DNA from: Holothuria scabra
Lineage: Eukaryota; Echinodermata; Holothuroidea; Aspidochirotida; Holothuriidae
NCBI GenBank assembly: GCA_037179385.1
Contig: CM074200.1
Span: forward strand, 32,367,884 to 32,431,883
Reading direction: 5' to 3'
DNA length: 64,000 nt
Shown here: piece by piece, positions 1 through 9,929 of the stretch
Position numbering within the stretch: position 1 is the first letter of the stretch
Layout of the letters: the number at the start of each line of letters is the position of its first letter
The notes under the pieces: model-generated
Databases searched by the model: none
Told to the model about the DNA's origin: nothing
Seen by the model: the letters and a program-made list of their open reading frames with translations, nothing else
Position numbers and translations under genes: made by a program

Positions 1-2100
1 TATGAAGGGTTCTCTACGACGTCATATAGACACTTGTCACAGCATGCTAGAATGATTTTCAGTCTTTTGGAGACAATTCACCAATTTTAACAAAAGAAAG
101 GGAAACTTTAATCCTGCCGTACGATCTGAGGTTCGTTAAAGCAGACACTTGAAAAAGTCACGGATTTCTAAGAGTCAAACTTTACTAAATCTAGAGTCCT
201 AGGGGAAAGCCGATTGTTTTGCCTTTTGCATACCAAGAAAATTTTGAGGCAATGTCTCTCTCGTTTTATACTTGATTGTTTCCAAAACAGCTCCACTAGC
301 CAGCAGTTACCATACGAGAGGGGCAATGGCTCTGCCTTTGGGGCAACCATTAGACAAATGAAGGCTTATTTAAAAATAATATGTTGCCTCCATATCCCAT
401 CATGGTTCCTCTATTTTTTAAAGCGTTCTAAAGGAAAGTGCCGGTGGTTATATTCTACGGCAGGTAAAATTCTAAAATCATGTATCTTCCACATTCTTAT
501 TTGATCGAGAGGTAAATTCAGAATAGAACAATGATATGGTCTAACCATCTTTATCCCAATCGCATTTTCCCCAAGAAATTGGTTTCAGACCTTTTTAGTA
601 AAAGTAAAAATAACAATACAGCGAAACCAAATCTTTAAAAAGTCTTGCATAAATTATGACAAATAAGTGTTACGCTTTATAATTTCTATATACCTCTCCC
701 TTTTTCAAACGCCTAAACATAATAAATTTGTCAAAATGAAAACCATTTTTATTGCACAAATCTGTGGAAACATCCATAAAAAGGTATGGGCCTTGGATCT
801 TTTTGATCAATCTAGATTTTCCTCACTGAACTGCAAATCTGTGTCTTGCCACCATTCCGTCCTATAAGGAAGACTTTAATAACTTCAACCTCTGACGTAG
901 AGGTTCTATCCTGACACCAGTGATGAGAAGATGAGGTTCTCTTGTTATTTGAATATGTTCCCGTTCCTACTCTTATACCTATGTAATTCGTCTCATTGTT
1001 ATCATCAAGAAGTCTTTGAACACACGTTTACATATTCCCTCAGGAAATCATGAACAATTCTTTCGATGAAGCTCCTGGGCGACTAATTTTCATCCCGCCA
1101 GTTGCGCGAACGTTGGGTAATTAATCAATCAGCATTTTTTCCGTCACGGTGGTGTGAAATGGGGAAATACAATGTTTGTTGAAAGAATTGTAGAGAATTT
1201 GTCTTTCAAAATGTATTTAAAGGAAACATTACGAAATAATATACACAAAATGTTCTCTAACACTAACAGGGAAGCATCCTTTAGCTGTCCATTATCAAGT
1301 GTGATTAAAGCTGAAACAAAGGTATGACAGCAGCTCATTGCAACGATTTTACTGTTGTAATGTCGAGATCCGTGAGAATGGGTTCGAACATCTGATACCC
1401 TCTTTTTTCCGTATCCCTTCCTCTATATGTAGTACCACGTGGCAGTTGCGAATACTAAACGGTTTGTGTTTAGTTTGTCAAGGTTTATATAGAGCCTCGC
1501 TTAGATCTCTGCCCCAGCTCAGGGGCATAGTGAGCGAAATGAGGAGTTTTTTATCTGCAGCTATGATCCTTACCAAGATGATGCCAAAGCGATGAAGATC
1601 GTCAAAGTTGTCAATATATAATGAAAATCTGGAAATAAATTTGAGGATTTGTCCATAACTGCCTCTTCATTCTTTGGTCTGTATAAAGGGAACTTTTAGT
1701 TGGTTTATTGAAACATGGGGGTTCCTTCAATAAATCGCATTTAGAAATAATTTAGTTGCAAAATTCAGAATATGTGAAACGTGCATTTTTTTTTTCATAT
1801 CAATTTCTCAATCTTCAAGTTCCAACCTCAAAAAAATTAGCTTATTAATGAAAGAAGAAAATTAAGAAAGACACTTCAACCTGTTAAACCTAATTTATCA
1901 ATTCAGGTTTAAGACTGGTGGATTTATTTGGACTTTGTGTTCTCTGTGTTCTGTGGGTTCAAACTCCCATGCCCCCTTAAAGTGAGAACTGAACATTTTA
2001 TTTCCTTAACAAAGTGTATTGCACCGTCAATAAGGCTCTCCTTTAGAATTGACTCCACTGCTTTAAAATACTTACGTCTTGCTACCATGTTCTAGCAATT
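1..2100. other. Gene-free stretch, nothing recognised
   Basis: AT-rich unique-looking sequence. Open frames here are short, lack recognisable motifs and overlap on both strands in the way chance frames do. I see no repeat unit, TIR pair or splice-bounded exon that I can support. Confidence 0.5.
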
Positions 2101-2110
2101 GATAAATCAA

Positions 2111-2133
2111 GGAGTTGCTCTAGCAACTCCCTG
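2111..2133. mobile_element. Palindromic micro-insertion with CAGGGAG-type TIRs
   Basis: GGAGTTGCT, a CT spacer and AGCAACTCC form a 9+2+9 palindrome, and the right arm continues to CAACTCCCTG. Both arms match the ends of the larger element at 40,945-41,816. The palindrome is flanked by near-identical short direct repeats, GATAAAT(C) on the left and GATAAAC(A) on the right. I read this as two transposon ends joined with almost no interior, or as an excision footprint. See the findings for the comparison with 8.3 and 9.3 kb. Confidence 0.5.
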
Positions 2134-2139
2134 GATAAA

Positions 2140-3440
2140 CACTCTTCACTATGACTTTGTGACATTTTTCTAGTCAGTATAAAAAAATCACAAATTTAAA
2201 GGTTTAATAACTTCAAAGGAAAATATTTCAAAAACTAACGTTTGGAAAACTAAGAGTAAAAATATGATAGGAGTCCCACGAAAGAGAAAACCTGTGCAAT
2301 TGCTCTTCGATACAGAAATTTCCGAGGCCTTCAAACAGTTTCCAAGACACACAAAAGGAATACTGGACGGTTTATTTTCCTTTCGAAATTCATCGATAGA
2401 CCTCCTTCCAAATACTCGTTTAAAAGGACTGTGGCACTGAGACTATTGGAAGTTTCATTACAGATATGACTCCCTTAAAACTTGGACAATCTTATTCTGT
2501 GCTTCAAGTCCTTGCTTGGTTAACAACTAAGGAAAAGCCTGTTACAAATTATATTATCCAGTGAATTCCTGTTGCTTTTTGCCGTTTGTAATGTACAAAT
2601 ATCGGTCAAGTCATGACGTCCTCGGTCCTCTTTTAAGGAACAGAATTCTCTCATGTGGTTTTTTTATGAAAACGACGCAAATAAAAACTCCTTTCCACCT
2701 TCCTTTGTAATTACCATTTCGAAGAATGGAAGTACCACCGAGGTATCATTCCGTGTCCAAAGAGGGGACTGTTCTCAAAGCTGAATCATCGGTAAATATG
2801 TTTTGAAAGGAGGTTTATTGGATTGGGTGAACAGATAACAAAGAAAAGAGGAAACACCACTGATCTACATACCTGGATGTAAGTTGGTGCTAAAATTTGA
2901 AGCAACAGAGCCGCCATATTGTGTGTGGCAAAAGCGTCGTACAACAGCGCCACTCTGCACGCAGTTGGATAGGCAATTTGATATAATGGTTGATAATTTG
3001 ACGTTTGACTTGAATAAGGCCAAAGTTGTTGTGGAATGTGCTCGTTTTCAACGGAAAATGTCAACTACTTTGAGAACTGAACAAGATCATGTTATATTGA
3101 GCGCAAAACTTTCACTTAGTGCAGTTGACTGATTGGCTAGGGCGTCTCAGTCCACAGTCTTTCACAGTGACAACTAAGTGCAAGTTCAATAAAAGGTGGG
3201 GTGGGGCTGGGGTGTTGGGGAGGGAGGCCGTTGAGGGTCTCAATCTATAAATTCGAGCCTAAAAAGTCGCCCACACAAAATCTTCCCTAACAAATCTCCC
3301 ATGACGACTCCACCCCTCAATACATACCGGCCGTGGGACTCAAATATTCTTCATATAAATGAAAGTGAATTAAGCTTCACTCCATAGGAAGGAGCGTTGA
3401 GTGATGAGGTCAATAAACCACCCGACGTAATCAACTCTTG
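2140..3440. other. Gene-free stretch, nothing firm
   Basis: The 82-codon plus-strand frame at 2,884-3,132 and the 92-codon minus-strand frame at 2,786-3,064 overlap one another and match nothing I know. A GCCGCCAT word near 2,911 resembles a YY1 site but is isolated. No repeat structure is seen apart from a short G-rich run near 3,200. Confidence 0.4.
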
Positions 3441-3536
3441 CTCAGAAAAAAAACGTGCTACCAAACATAGGTAGTAAACCTATATGGGTCACTTATTATT
3501 ATCTGGTAGACGCCCACTGTGCGCCTGGGGGAAGAA

Positions 3537-3800
3537 GCTTAGCCAGGATTGTGTCAAGGGGGCGGGGTGGTGCACAAAATGAGGGAAATTTTAAGAAAGG
3601 AGAAAAAGCTATTTTAGGCATTTTTTGCGTTTCAAGGTTGGGTCATGGGGGGATTCAACCCCCAAACCGACCCGTAGGTTCGCCACTGGCCAGTAGCGTA
3701 GCCAGGATTGTGTCGCGGGGGAGGTTGGAACACAAAATGAGGGAAACGTCTAAGGGGAGAAAGAAAAACCGCTATTTTAGGTTTTTTTTTTTTTTGTCCT
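3537..3800 (+). repeat. Two tandem copies of a 'tagccaggattgtg' repeat
   Basis: TAGCCAGGATTGTG starts one unit at about 3,540 and a second at about 3,698. Each is followed by a G-run, then CACAAAATGAGGGAAA, an A/G-rich stretch and GCTATTTTAGG (CGCTATTTTAGG in the second). Between the units, a word reading GGTTCGCCACTGGCC mirrors the GGCCAGTAGCGTAGCC start of unit two, so the unit has imperfect inverted ends. Sequences of this style are common dispersed repeats in marine invertebrates. The 136-codon frame over 3,455-3,865 is a by-product of this repeat and not a gene. Confidence 0.7.
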
Positions 3801-3869
3801 GCACTGGACTTTTTTCCACGGTCAGACTTTGTTACGAGGCGAATGTGTCAGTAGAAACTTTGTAACTGG

Positions 3870-6120
3870 GTGTCTTAATTTGTTAATTGGGAGACTGTGT
3901 AGAGGAGACTTCAGTTGTGGTAGACTTTGCTAGGGTGCCGTGTAAAAGCATGAACTGGAAGTATCCCATTTGGTAGGCCTACCATTAAAACAGCACAGAC
4001 GTGAATGTTTCTAACTTCAAATACCTTCAATCTGTTGCTGCATAATTGAAACTGAAAGCAGCACATGAATTTCTGTTTTCTTCAGTTTAGGTTGCATACA
4101 ATGTATACGCTTCAGTCTACAGAAAATCAAGAAATGTAGTTGGGTTAAAAGTTTGTCAGTTGTCACTCAGTGCAAATACGGCTATACGTATCAGTGAAGT
4201 TGGTGTCGTGGTTAATAGTCAGTAGGGCATACCCCAAAAAAGGCTTTAAAAATGGGATTCCGTGCAACACAAACGGGGATTACCTCAAAATCCGCCCAGT
4301 TGTACTTTAGAACATAAATTTTCATATTTTGATTTTCCCCACGTTTAAAAGTTGCACACTGTTGACTTTATGGACAAAATGGCCGCCATAGTCCCATAGA
4401 CTACTGTACTGAAATAAAAATATATGTTACGAACACATTCAAGCTACAAACAAGCAGATTTTGGTCCAGAGTACCTCGCAATCTTTTCTCACTCACACAT
4501 GACTTATTTCTGCAAACACTGACCACTCCCAGGGTCAGGGAAAAGGCATAAACATAAATAAAGGGCGCTATCCAAATTAAAGCAAAACACAGAATAATGT
4601 ATACAATAGCTCCAGTGTAAACTATGTTTTCATTCTGACCTTTACCTGGCAGGTCCATGGAACCACTACAGAAGGGTTTAAACGAATTCAGTAGAACTAT
4701 GCATGTTGGTCAATGGTCTCCTGGGGTCAGACCCCCTCTCCTTTGCAAAATTTGTGTGTAACAAAAGAATGTTATGTGAAAACTGTGCAATATTTTGTCA
4801 AGTCTTTGTTCTGGCATTTGCACATTTATTTTCTTTTTAGATTTTAAGTTGGTTCCCTCGGGACATGCAAAACCTAAGGTGTCTTGGGGGTCCTGTGAGA
4901 AGCCCCCTCCAAACATTTGTGTATAACATACAACTAGACACCTCAAGTAATTGGGGTGCAAATATGATAATTTCATAAAAATATGTTCACTAATATGGGT
5001 AAACTTATTATTTTTGCTACTGGTAAGGGGTGTTACTGTAAAGGGTTCAAGGGGGTTAGGGCCCAAAACCCCTCCCCGAATTTGCAAACTGACATAGAAT
5101 CAGGGGTTCTCCTGCAAGGCAGTGCTAATTTTACAGAATGACAACTTTGCAGAGGAAAATTGCAATATTTTTATGCTCTGATGGGTTTACGGTTACACAG
5201 GAAACTTTCCATTTTGTAATTCACCAAAGATTTTTACATAAAAGGGTTGGGCTACATTCTGTTTAAACACTTTTTTCTTCTAGAAGGAAGGTTTAGATAC
5301 AAAGGTTATAGGCACGGAAAGGAACCCAACAAATACCTCTCGCTTTCTTTCAACTATCAATCAAAGAAAAAAGTGCTTTTTTATCATGAGGCAATAATGG
5401 AAATTATGCGGTCTACCTGTCTGTACAATAAGTATATATGAGCACTAGCCCCCCCCCCCCCTTCCCACAAAACATGGCTTGTTGCTAGGAAAATGGTAAT
5501 GTTAGTCTCTTACTAAAACAAAAAGAACTTTAATAGAAACCACAGTTGACCAACCTTTGTTTTAACATCTTTCCCCCTCCCCCAACTCAAATGCACAATA
5601 CTTACGTACTGCAATTCCTGCAGTTTTGAAGGGAAGCTCAAAACTACTAAAATTCATATTCAAACGAGATGTCTTAGTTTCAGGTTAGTGGGTCAAAGTA
5701 AAATGGAATACTAGCACTTTTGAAAACATAGGTGTATAGGGCGGAGGGGGGGGGGGCTGGGGGCTGCAGCCCTGGTCCTGCTGGGAAATTACTATTTTCA
5801 GACAAAACAGTTGTATTTTTCAGGCATGGGTGATTAAAATTTTGGGTAAAAGCCTAAAAGGACTCTTCCCCCTCCAAATAAAAGTGACCAAGTACACCTA
5901 TATGGTGGAAAGTAACGGAACGAATGTTCTTACAGGTACCAAGGAATGTGGATACATCCCATAAGTCTTTTATATTCAAGATTTCTGCCTGCAGTCACAC
6001 ACTCTGACAAGAGAATTGCTGTTTAGGCTCCTGCCAAATGCACAAGATAGGCGTTAGTATATTTCCACCCCGGTTACAATTCCGCAGCTACAACAGGAAA
6101 GGGATATTAAAAAGGCATAA
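3870..6120. other. Gene-free stretch with degenerate G/C-rich repeats
   Basis: Between about 4,715 and 5,110 there are three loosely related blocks. Each has a GGGG...CCCC inverted word followed by 'cctttgcaaaatttgtgtgtaac', 'ctccaaacatttgtgtataac' or 'cctccccgaatttgcaaactg', spaced about 170-180 bp apart. This is probably an old diverged tandem repeat, and the 125-codon minus-strand frame at 4,710-5,087 is drawn across it. Poly-C lies near 5,450 and poly-G near 5,745. No gene is supported. Confidence 0.4.
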
Positions 6121-6123
6121 TGA

Positions 6124-6484
6124 CAGTGTTCTCTACTAGCTGTTTTGTTAGGGTGACCCACCCGGACAAAATCTGCAGAGGTTTTTTAGCCCACGGACAA
6201 AAAATGTGCCACCCGGACAAAAAGTTCAGCTACCCAGACAAAAATTATCTATTTCAAATCTCGAAACAGAGAAAACAGCAATCTCAATGTGGACATTGAG
6301 CAATGATAATCACAAATGTTCCTAGTCATCAGAGAAAAGTATAATTACAAGCATCACTGATTTTAACCAACATTTTCCACAGAGAGATGCTCCCTCTCTT
6401 TAGACTTCTTGTCAAGACAGTGATCACTGTTTACCTTCAACCTTTGGAGCACCCGGACAAAATTTCAACCTGTGGAGAACACTG
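6124..6484. mobile_element. hAT-like MITE with CAGTGTTCTC ends
   Basis: The left end CAGTGTTCTCTACTAG and the reverse complement of the right end, CAGTGTTCTCCACAGG, are matching TIRs enclosing 361 bp. Inside are five copies of a CCCGGACAAAA-like word (about 6,160, 6,191, 6,211, 6,231 and 6,451), so the interior is itself repetitive. CAGTG-starting TIRs are typical of hAT elements. I could not find a clean 8-bp target duplication at the flanks (CATAATGA against AATTGTCA), so the copy is probably old. It is too short to encode a transposase. Confidence 0.65.
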
Positions 6485-6859
6485 AATTGTCACTCAACCC
6501 TGACAACTCCCTGGCTGGTCAGTATATCAACTAACATCACCACCACACGACTGGAATTTAGGAAAATACACAATGTAGCATATACTACACTAGTCCTCAC
6601 TCAGTCCCTACACACTAACCTCCATTGTCACTTGCTCCGTGTAGTATTCAGAACGTAGTATAATGGAGCATTATCATACTGATTGAGAGCTAATACTACA
6701 CAGATAAGACCCCTAGCTTCATTGAAAAGAGGGAGGAGATTGAATTAAAGGACACACGTTCACATGTAAAATGCTGCACTCCTATGTTTTGAAGCCCATG
6801 CACAGCAAACATGCCCGACTTCAATTCTTTACTGACCGCATGTAACTCTGTGTGTTGGT

Positions 6860-7118
6860 TCAGTTCGAGTTAGCAGTCACCCAATCCATATTCACACAGT
6901 GCACTTTTAATAATTTAGACAACCCCAGGAACCACATGAAGAATTTAAAATTCTGAGAATAGGGGCAAGGTGGGCCACCCTGTGAGGCAGCGTAGAGCAC
7001 TGACTTCAAGTATTGCTGCACCATTGTGGGACTACTACGGTCGCCACACAACGCATTGATTGCACACTCTATGGCTAGGCTAGCATGTTTATTTACATCC
7101 GGCTAGCCGATTAGTTTA
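6860..7118 (-). other. Open frame of unknown status next to the decayed exon
   Basis: A minus-strand frame is open from a stop near 7,105 to 6,860 and includes ALCGDRSSPTMVQQYLK. It lies about 150 bp downstream of the donor of the decayed exon at 7,205-7,508 and on the same strand, so it could be a following exon. I do not recognise the sequence and no acceptor site stands out. Chance is a reasonable explanation in AT-rich DNA. Confidence 0.15.
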
Positions 7119-7204
7119 CAAATTAAAAATTTTTATAGAGGAATAGATATACGTATCTTCGCTAGTCTGATTCTGTGATGAACGTTTCTTCCGCTCAGTT
7201 TTAC

Positions 7205-7508
7205 CTTTGTCACAAAACCGCCGATAACAATCTCGGTGGTACTCGATGTTTCGTGCAACGGGTACGTGTGAAAACAACTGGAGGCATTCTTCGATGTTGT
7301 CGAAGTCTAAACCAAGACTCGTAGCCGTACTGTCGACAATTTCGGCTTCAGGGCAGTTGAAGTGTTTCCATTGTGCCCCATAACTAACAAACGTTTCCTA
7401 AGATGCTTTTGTGAATGTTTTAAAGTTGGTTGTTGCACTGGAAACAATGTGCATGGCACAAAACTCCGGATTTTAACCGGGTTCAGCGTTTGGCATGGGG
7501 GCTGCCAT
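7205..7508 (-). pseudogene. Decayed first coding exon, invertebrate zinc-finger-like gene
   Basis: An ATG in a strong context (aaaATGGCAGCC) at 7,508 opens a frame of 101 codons ending in CDK, followed by a good donor (AAAG|GTAAAA) at 7,205/7,204. The frame is interrupted by TAA at codon 12 (7,473-7,475) and TAG at codon 37 (7,398-7,400). The second sits where the family I have in mind usually has Trp (context FTKAS-stop-ETF), so a TGG-to-TAG change is likely. Visible elements are C17-x2-H20, a W-x-H-F block near residue 50 and H91-x2-C94-Y-R-R-F-C-D-K. These resemble the CxxC ... HxxCYxxFxxK N-terminal domain of large uncharacterised invertebrate gene families; that link is from memory. The frame has no in-frame ATG after the second stop, so ordinary ORF calling misses it. 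Function is unknown. Confidence 0.6.
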
Positions 7509-7660
7509 TTTGTCGTCTGCTTCTTCTGTGTAACTAGGATGCTACTGCCTTGTCATTGGTCAGTCTCCTCCTCTCCTGATACGTGATTGGCTGGTGACCA
7601 AACGATCGTAGTAGATTTAAGATGAAACTTTGGCATTGTTTTTGCCTCTTTTTTCGTTGC
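7509..7660 (-). promoter_or_regulatory. CCAAT-box promoter behind the decayed exon
   Basis: Upstream of the 7,508 start, the minus strand carries CCAATCACG (about 7,585) and a second CCAAT in GACCAATGACAAGG (about 7,556). No TATA box is seen. The arrangement resembles a TATA-less animal promoter, and it could fire in both directions because a plus-strand frame begins at 7,799 (ATGGCTTTG). The call rests on motif spacing only. Confidence 0.3.
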
Positions 7661-7798
7661 TGCGCACTTTTTGAGCGTGGGGAAAAGTCATTTCGTGATG
7701 AGAAAACTATAATCTTCCTTTCAGTGCTGTTCCCCAGTAATCCCCTTTTGTGTTGCACGAAACAGCAGAAAAAAACAGGTACGCCCGACTGACTATAA

Positions 7799-7894
7799 AT
7801 GGCTTTGTTACCTGCAAAATGGTCACCTCAAGACTTCCGATTGACCCAATTTGTCAATAGGCAGCTACATGCATGCCTTACATCCAAGTATGTA
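7799..7894 (+). other. Possible short coding start, divergent from the decayed exon
   Basis: ATGGCT follows TATAA and opens an 89-codon plus-strand frame that runs to 8,068. The first roughly 30 codons (MALLPAKWSPQDFRLTQF...) look more protein-like than the rest. A GTATGT word at 7,890 could be a donor, which would make only 7,799-7,889 exonic. I do not recognise it. The nearby CCAAT boxes at 7,556-7,590 make a divergent arrangement possible, but chance is equally likely. Confidence 0.15.
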
Positions 7895-8319
7895 GATCAG
7901 TGGAAGACACGTGTAGGCTATGTTACATTCACGCTGGCCGTCATTATAAATATTCTTCACTTTCGATTTTGGGCAAATACTAACCTTTGCAACAACTCCC
8001 TGGTGGTTCAAGAATGCCAGCAGCGGTTGAATTACTGTAATATGATATTCCTCTTTAAAATGTTATGAATAGCTTTAAGTTAGGTCTATTATATCTTAAG
8101 GACAGTGCGACTCTACGTTCTCTTTCTTTAAATGTCAATTGTTTATCAACTGACAATTTTCACAAACCTTAAAGGCCCAGTTCTCTCACCCCAAACAGTA
8201 CCAATTCTCCTGACCTTCTAACTTAAGCCCCTCCCACAGTTGTCTGAAACTCATCCTTATCCAGTCACAATCTCAGTTTATTGCTTCAGGGTGAGTATCG
8301 ACAAGCTCTATGTGTATAA

Positions 8320-8339
8320 CCAGGGAGCTGGCTCCCTGG
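8320..8339. mobile_element. 20-bp palindromic micro-insertion (CAGGGAGC/GCTCCCTG)
   Basis: CCAGGGAGC, a TG spacer and GCTCCCTGG form a perfect 9+2+9 palindrome. It is bordered by GTATAACC on the left and GCATAACC on the right, direct repeats that match at 7 of 8 positions. The arms match the TIR of the element at 40,945-41,816. The simplest reading is a pair of transposon ends with no interior, sitting in a target-site duplication. Confidence 0.55.
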
Positions 8340-8767
8340 CATAACCGAAACACTCTCAGTACAGTTCATGCATGTGTAATATAGGCTTTGGTAATGTGCA
8401 ATGTTTGAATTAACATTCAATCTAAAAGGTGGGCCAATGGAGAGTTTATGTACCCCCTACAAGAAGTGTAGTTTGGGGTGAGAGGATTGGCCCTTTAACG
8501 AAAAGATCCGAAGCAATATCTTCTATAGAATGATATTAAATGGTTGTGATAAAACGAAAACTAAGACAGTACCGCCTTCAAAGAGGTACCTTAGTCCTAA
8601 CATAAGGTTTGACGAGTACCAGCATAGTTCCAACTCTATTGCACTGTTCGAAAAACAACCTTAAGACTTTCCGTACTTATTTAGTTGATTGTGATTTGCT
8701 GGTGTTATTTTTCTTGGTTTCTTAGCGCATTGATCATATGGAATTTGCTCTCAGTAAATGGTTGCAT

Positions 8768-9066
8768 TTATGTATGTATGTATGGAAGGAAGGATGTATG
8801 GATGGATGAATGAATGAATAAATGAACGAACGAACGAATGAATGAACTATCAAACGAACGATCGAATGAATGAATGAAGGAATGAACGAACGAACGAACG
8901 AACGAACGAACGAACGAATGAATGAATGAATGGGTGAATGAATGAATGAATGATGAATGAATGAATGCATAAATGAAAGAATGAATGAAAGAACGAACGA
9001 ACTAATGAATGAACGATCAAACGAACGAACGAATGAATGAATGAACGAACGAAAAAACGAATGAAT
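8768..9066 (+). repeat. Tetranucleotide microsatellite (GTAT/GGAT/GAAT/GAAC)n
   Basis: About 300 bp of 4-bp units that drift from GTAT through GGAA and GGAT to GAAT and GAAC. The overlapping minus-strand frames rich in His, Ser, Phe and Ile are products of this array and not genes. Confidence 0.95.
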
Positions 9067-9298
9067 GAAAATATCAAATCAATATATGAAATATAAACAT
9101 TACAGATCATAAAAGTATAATGCCAGAAAAGAACAAAACAGAAGTTCTTTACCTTATAATTGTTTCCCTTTATACATAAAACATATAGAAACTAAAAAAG
9201 TGAAATAATAATAATAGCACTTACATTACACAAGAGGTAGTAACATAGGCAGCTTTAATCATGACGTCACTCAAAAGAAGGTGTAATGGATCGAATTG

Positions 9299-9347
9299 GT
9301 ATATCCATGGAAGTACTACCTCGGAGGTAGTACTTCCATGGTATATC
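9299..9347. mobile_element. 35-bp perfect palindrome with a 7-bp direct duplication
   Basis: Positions 9,306-9,340 form a perfect odd palindrome centred on one G: CATGGAAGTACTACCTC and GAGGTAGTACTTCCATG. GTATATC occurs immediately on both sides (9,299-9,305 and 9,341-9,347). The shape is the same as at 2.1 and 8.3 kb but the arm sequence differs. A diverged version of the core lies at 15,272-15,295. Confidence 0.6.
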
Positions 9348-9518
9348 TTACATAATAACTGCCACTATTTCGCAGTTCAAGTCTAGGCATTGGTATGAAG
9401 TGTAAATAATATACCCTGTGACTCATTTCGGAGGAGTGTGTCGGTGCTAATGGCGTCACCTTTACCACAGAGGAAAGTTTCATGAGATGAACAGTCCTGT
9501 TTTTACTTACTAAATTCA

Positions 9519-9923
9519 AGCCGCGATCAGACTACAACAAATTCAGATCGGATTCTGATCCGATTTTTCGTTTTTTTAATCCTTTCAATCTCTGGTGGGA
9601 AAGAGCAAAAAATGCCAACGTGTGCCAGTGTAGTTATCTTTGTTGTATCGCATGACTATGAGAACTAAATTTTGCTAGCAATTTTGTGTCGTCACATCAA
9701 TACACACATTTTATTGGACTACGCTGCCATATGAAAAATGTATGTGTGACGCCAGGAAAAATTAAGTTGACATTTTAATTTCATAGATATTATGAATCAT
9801 CATATATTTACACTGGTTGACAAATTCTTGGCTTTTCCAATCACAAATGGAGAAGATTTCAACAAAAACTCGACCTATCGGATCTGAATCCGATCCGAAT
9901 TCGTAGTATTGTGACCACAGTTT
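9519..9923. mobile_element. 405-bp MITE, family with CACTACAACGAATTCGGATCGG ends, copy 1
   Basis: The left end (AGCCGCGATCAGACTACAAC, then AAATTCAGATCGGATT) and the reverse complement of the right end (CTGTGGTCACAATACTACG, then AATTCGGATCGGATT) are imperfect TIRs of about 45 bp. Each contains the palindrome GGATCxGAATCxGATCC in variant form. The interior shares words with the element at 42,051-42,460, such as 'ggaaagarc-aaaaa' and 'ggactacg'. PIF/Harbinger-like ends are one possibility, but the target duplication is not clear enough to decide. Confidence 0.65.
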
Positions 9924-9929
9924 AAATCT

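Noticed and set aside
3455..3865. 136-codon frame, one of the longest here
   Set aside because: It covers two tandem copies of a dispersed repeat with inverted ends. The repeated residues follow the DNA repeat and not a protein domain.
8734..9110. Ser/Phe/His/Ile-rich frames on the minus strand
   Set aside because: Translations of the GAAT/GAAC tetranucleotide array.
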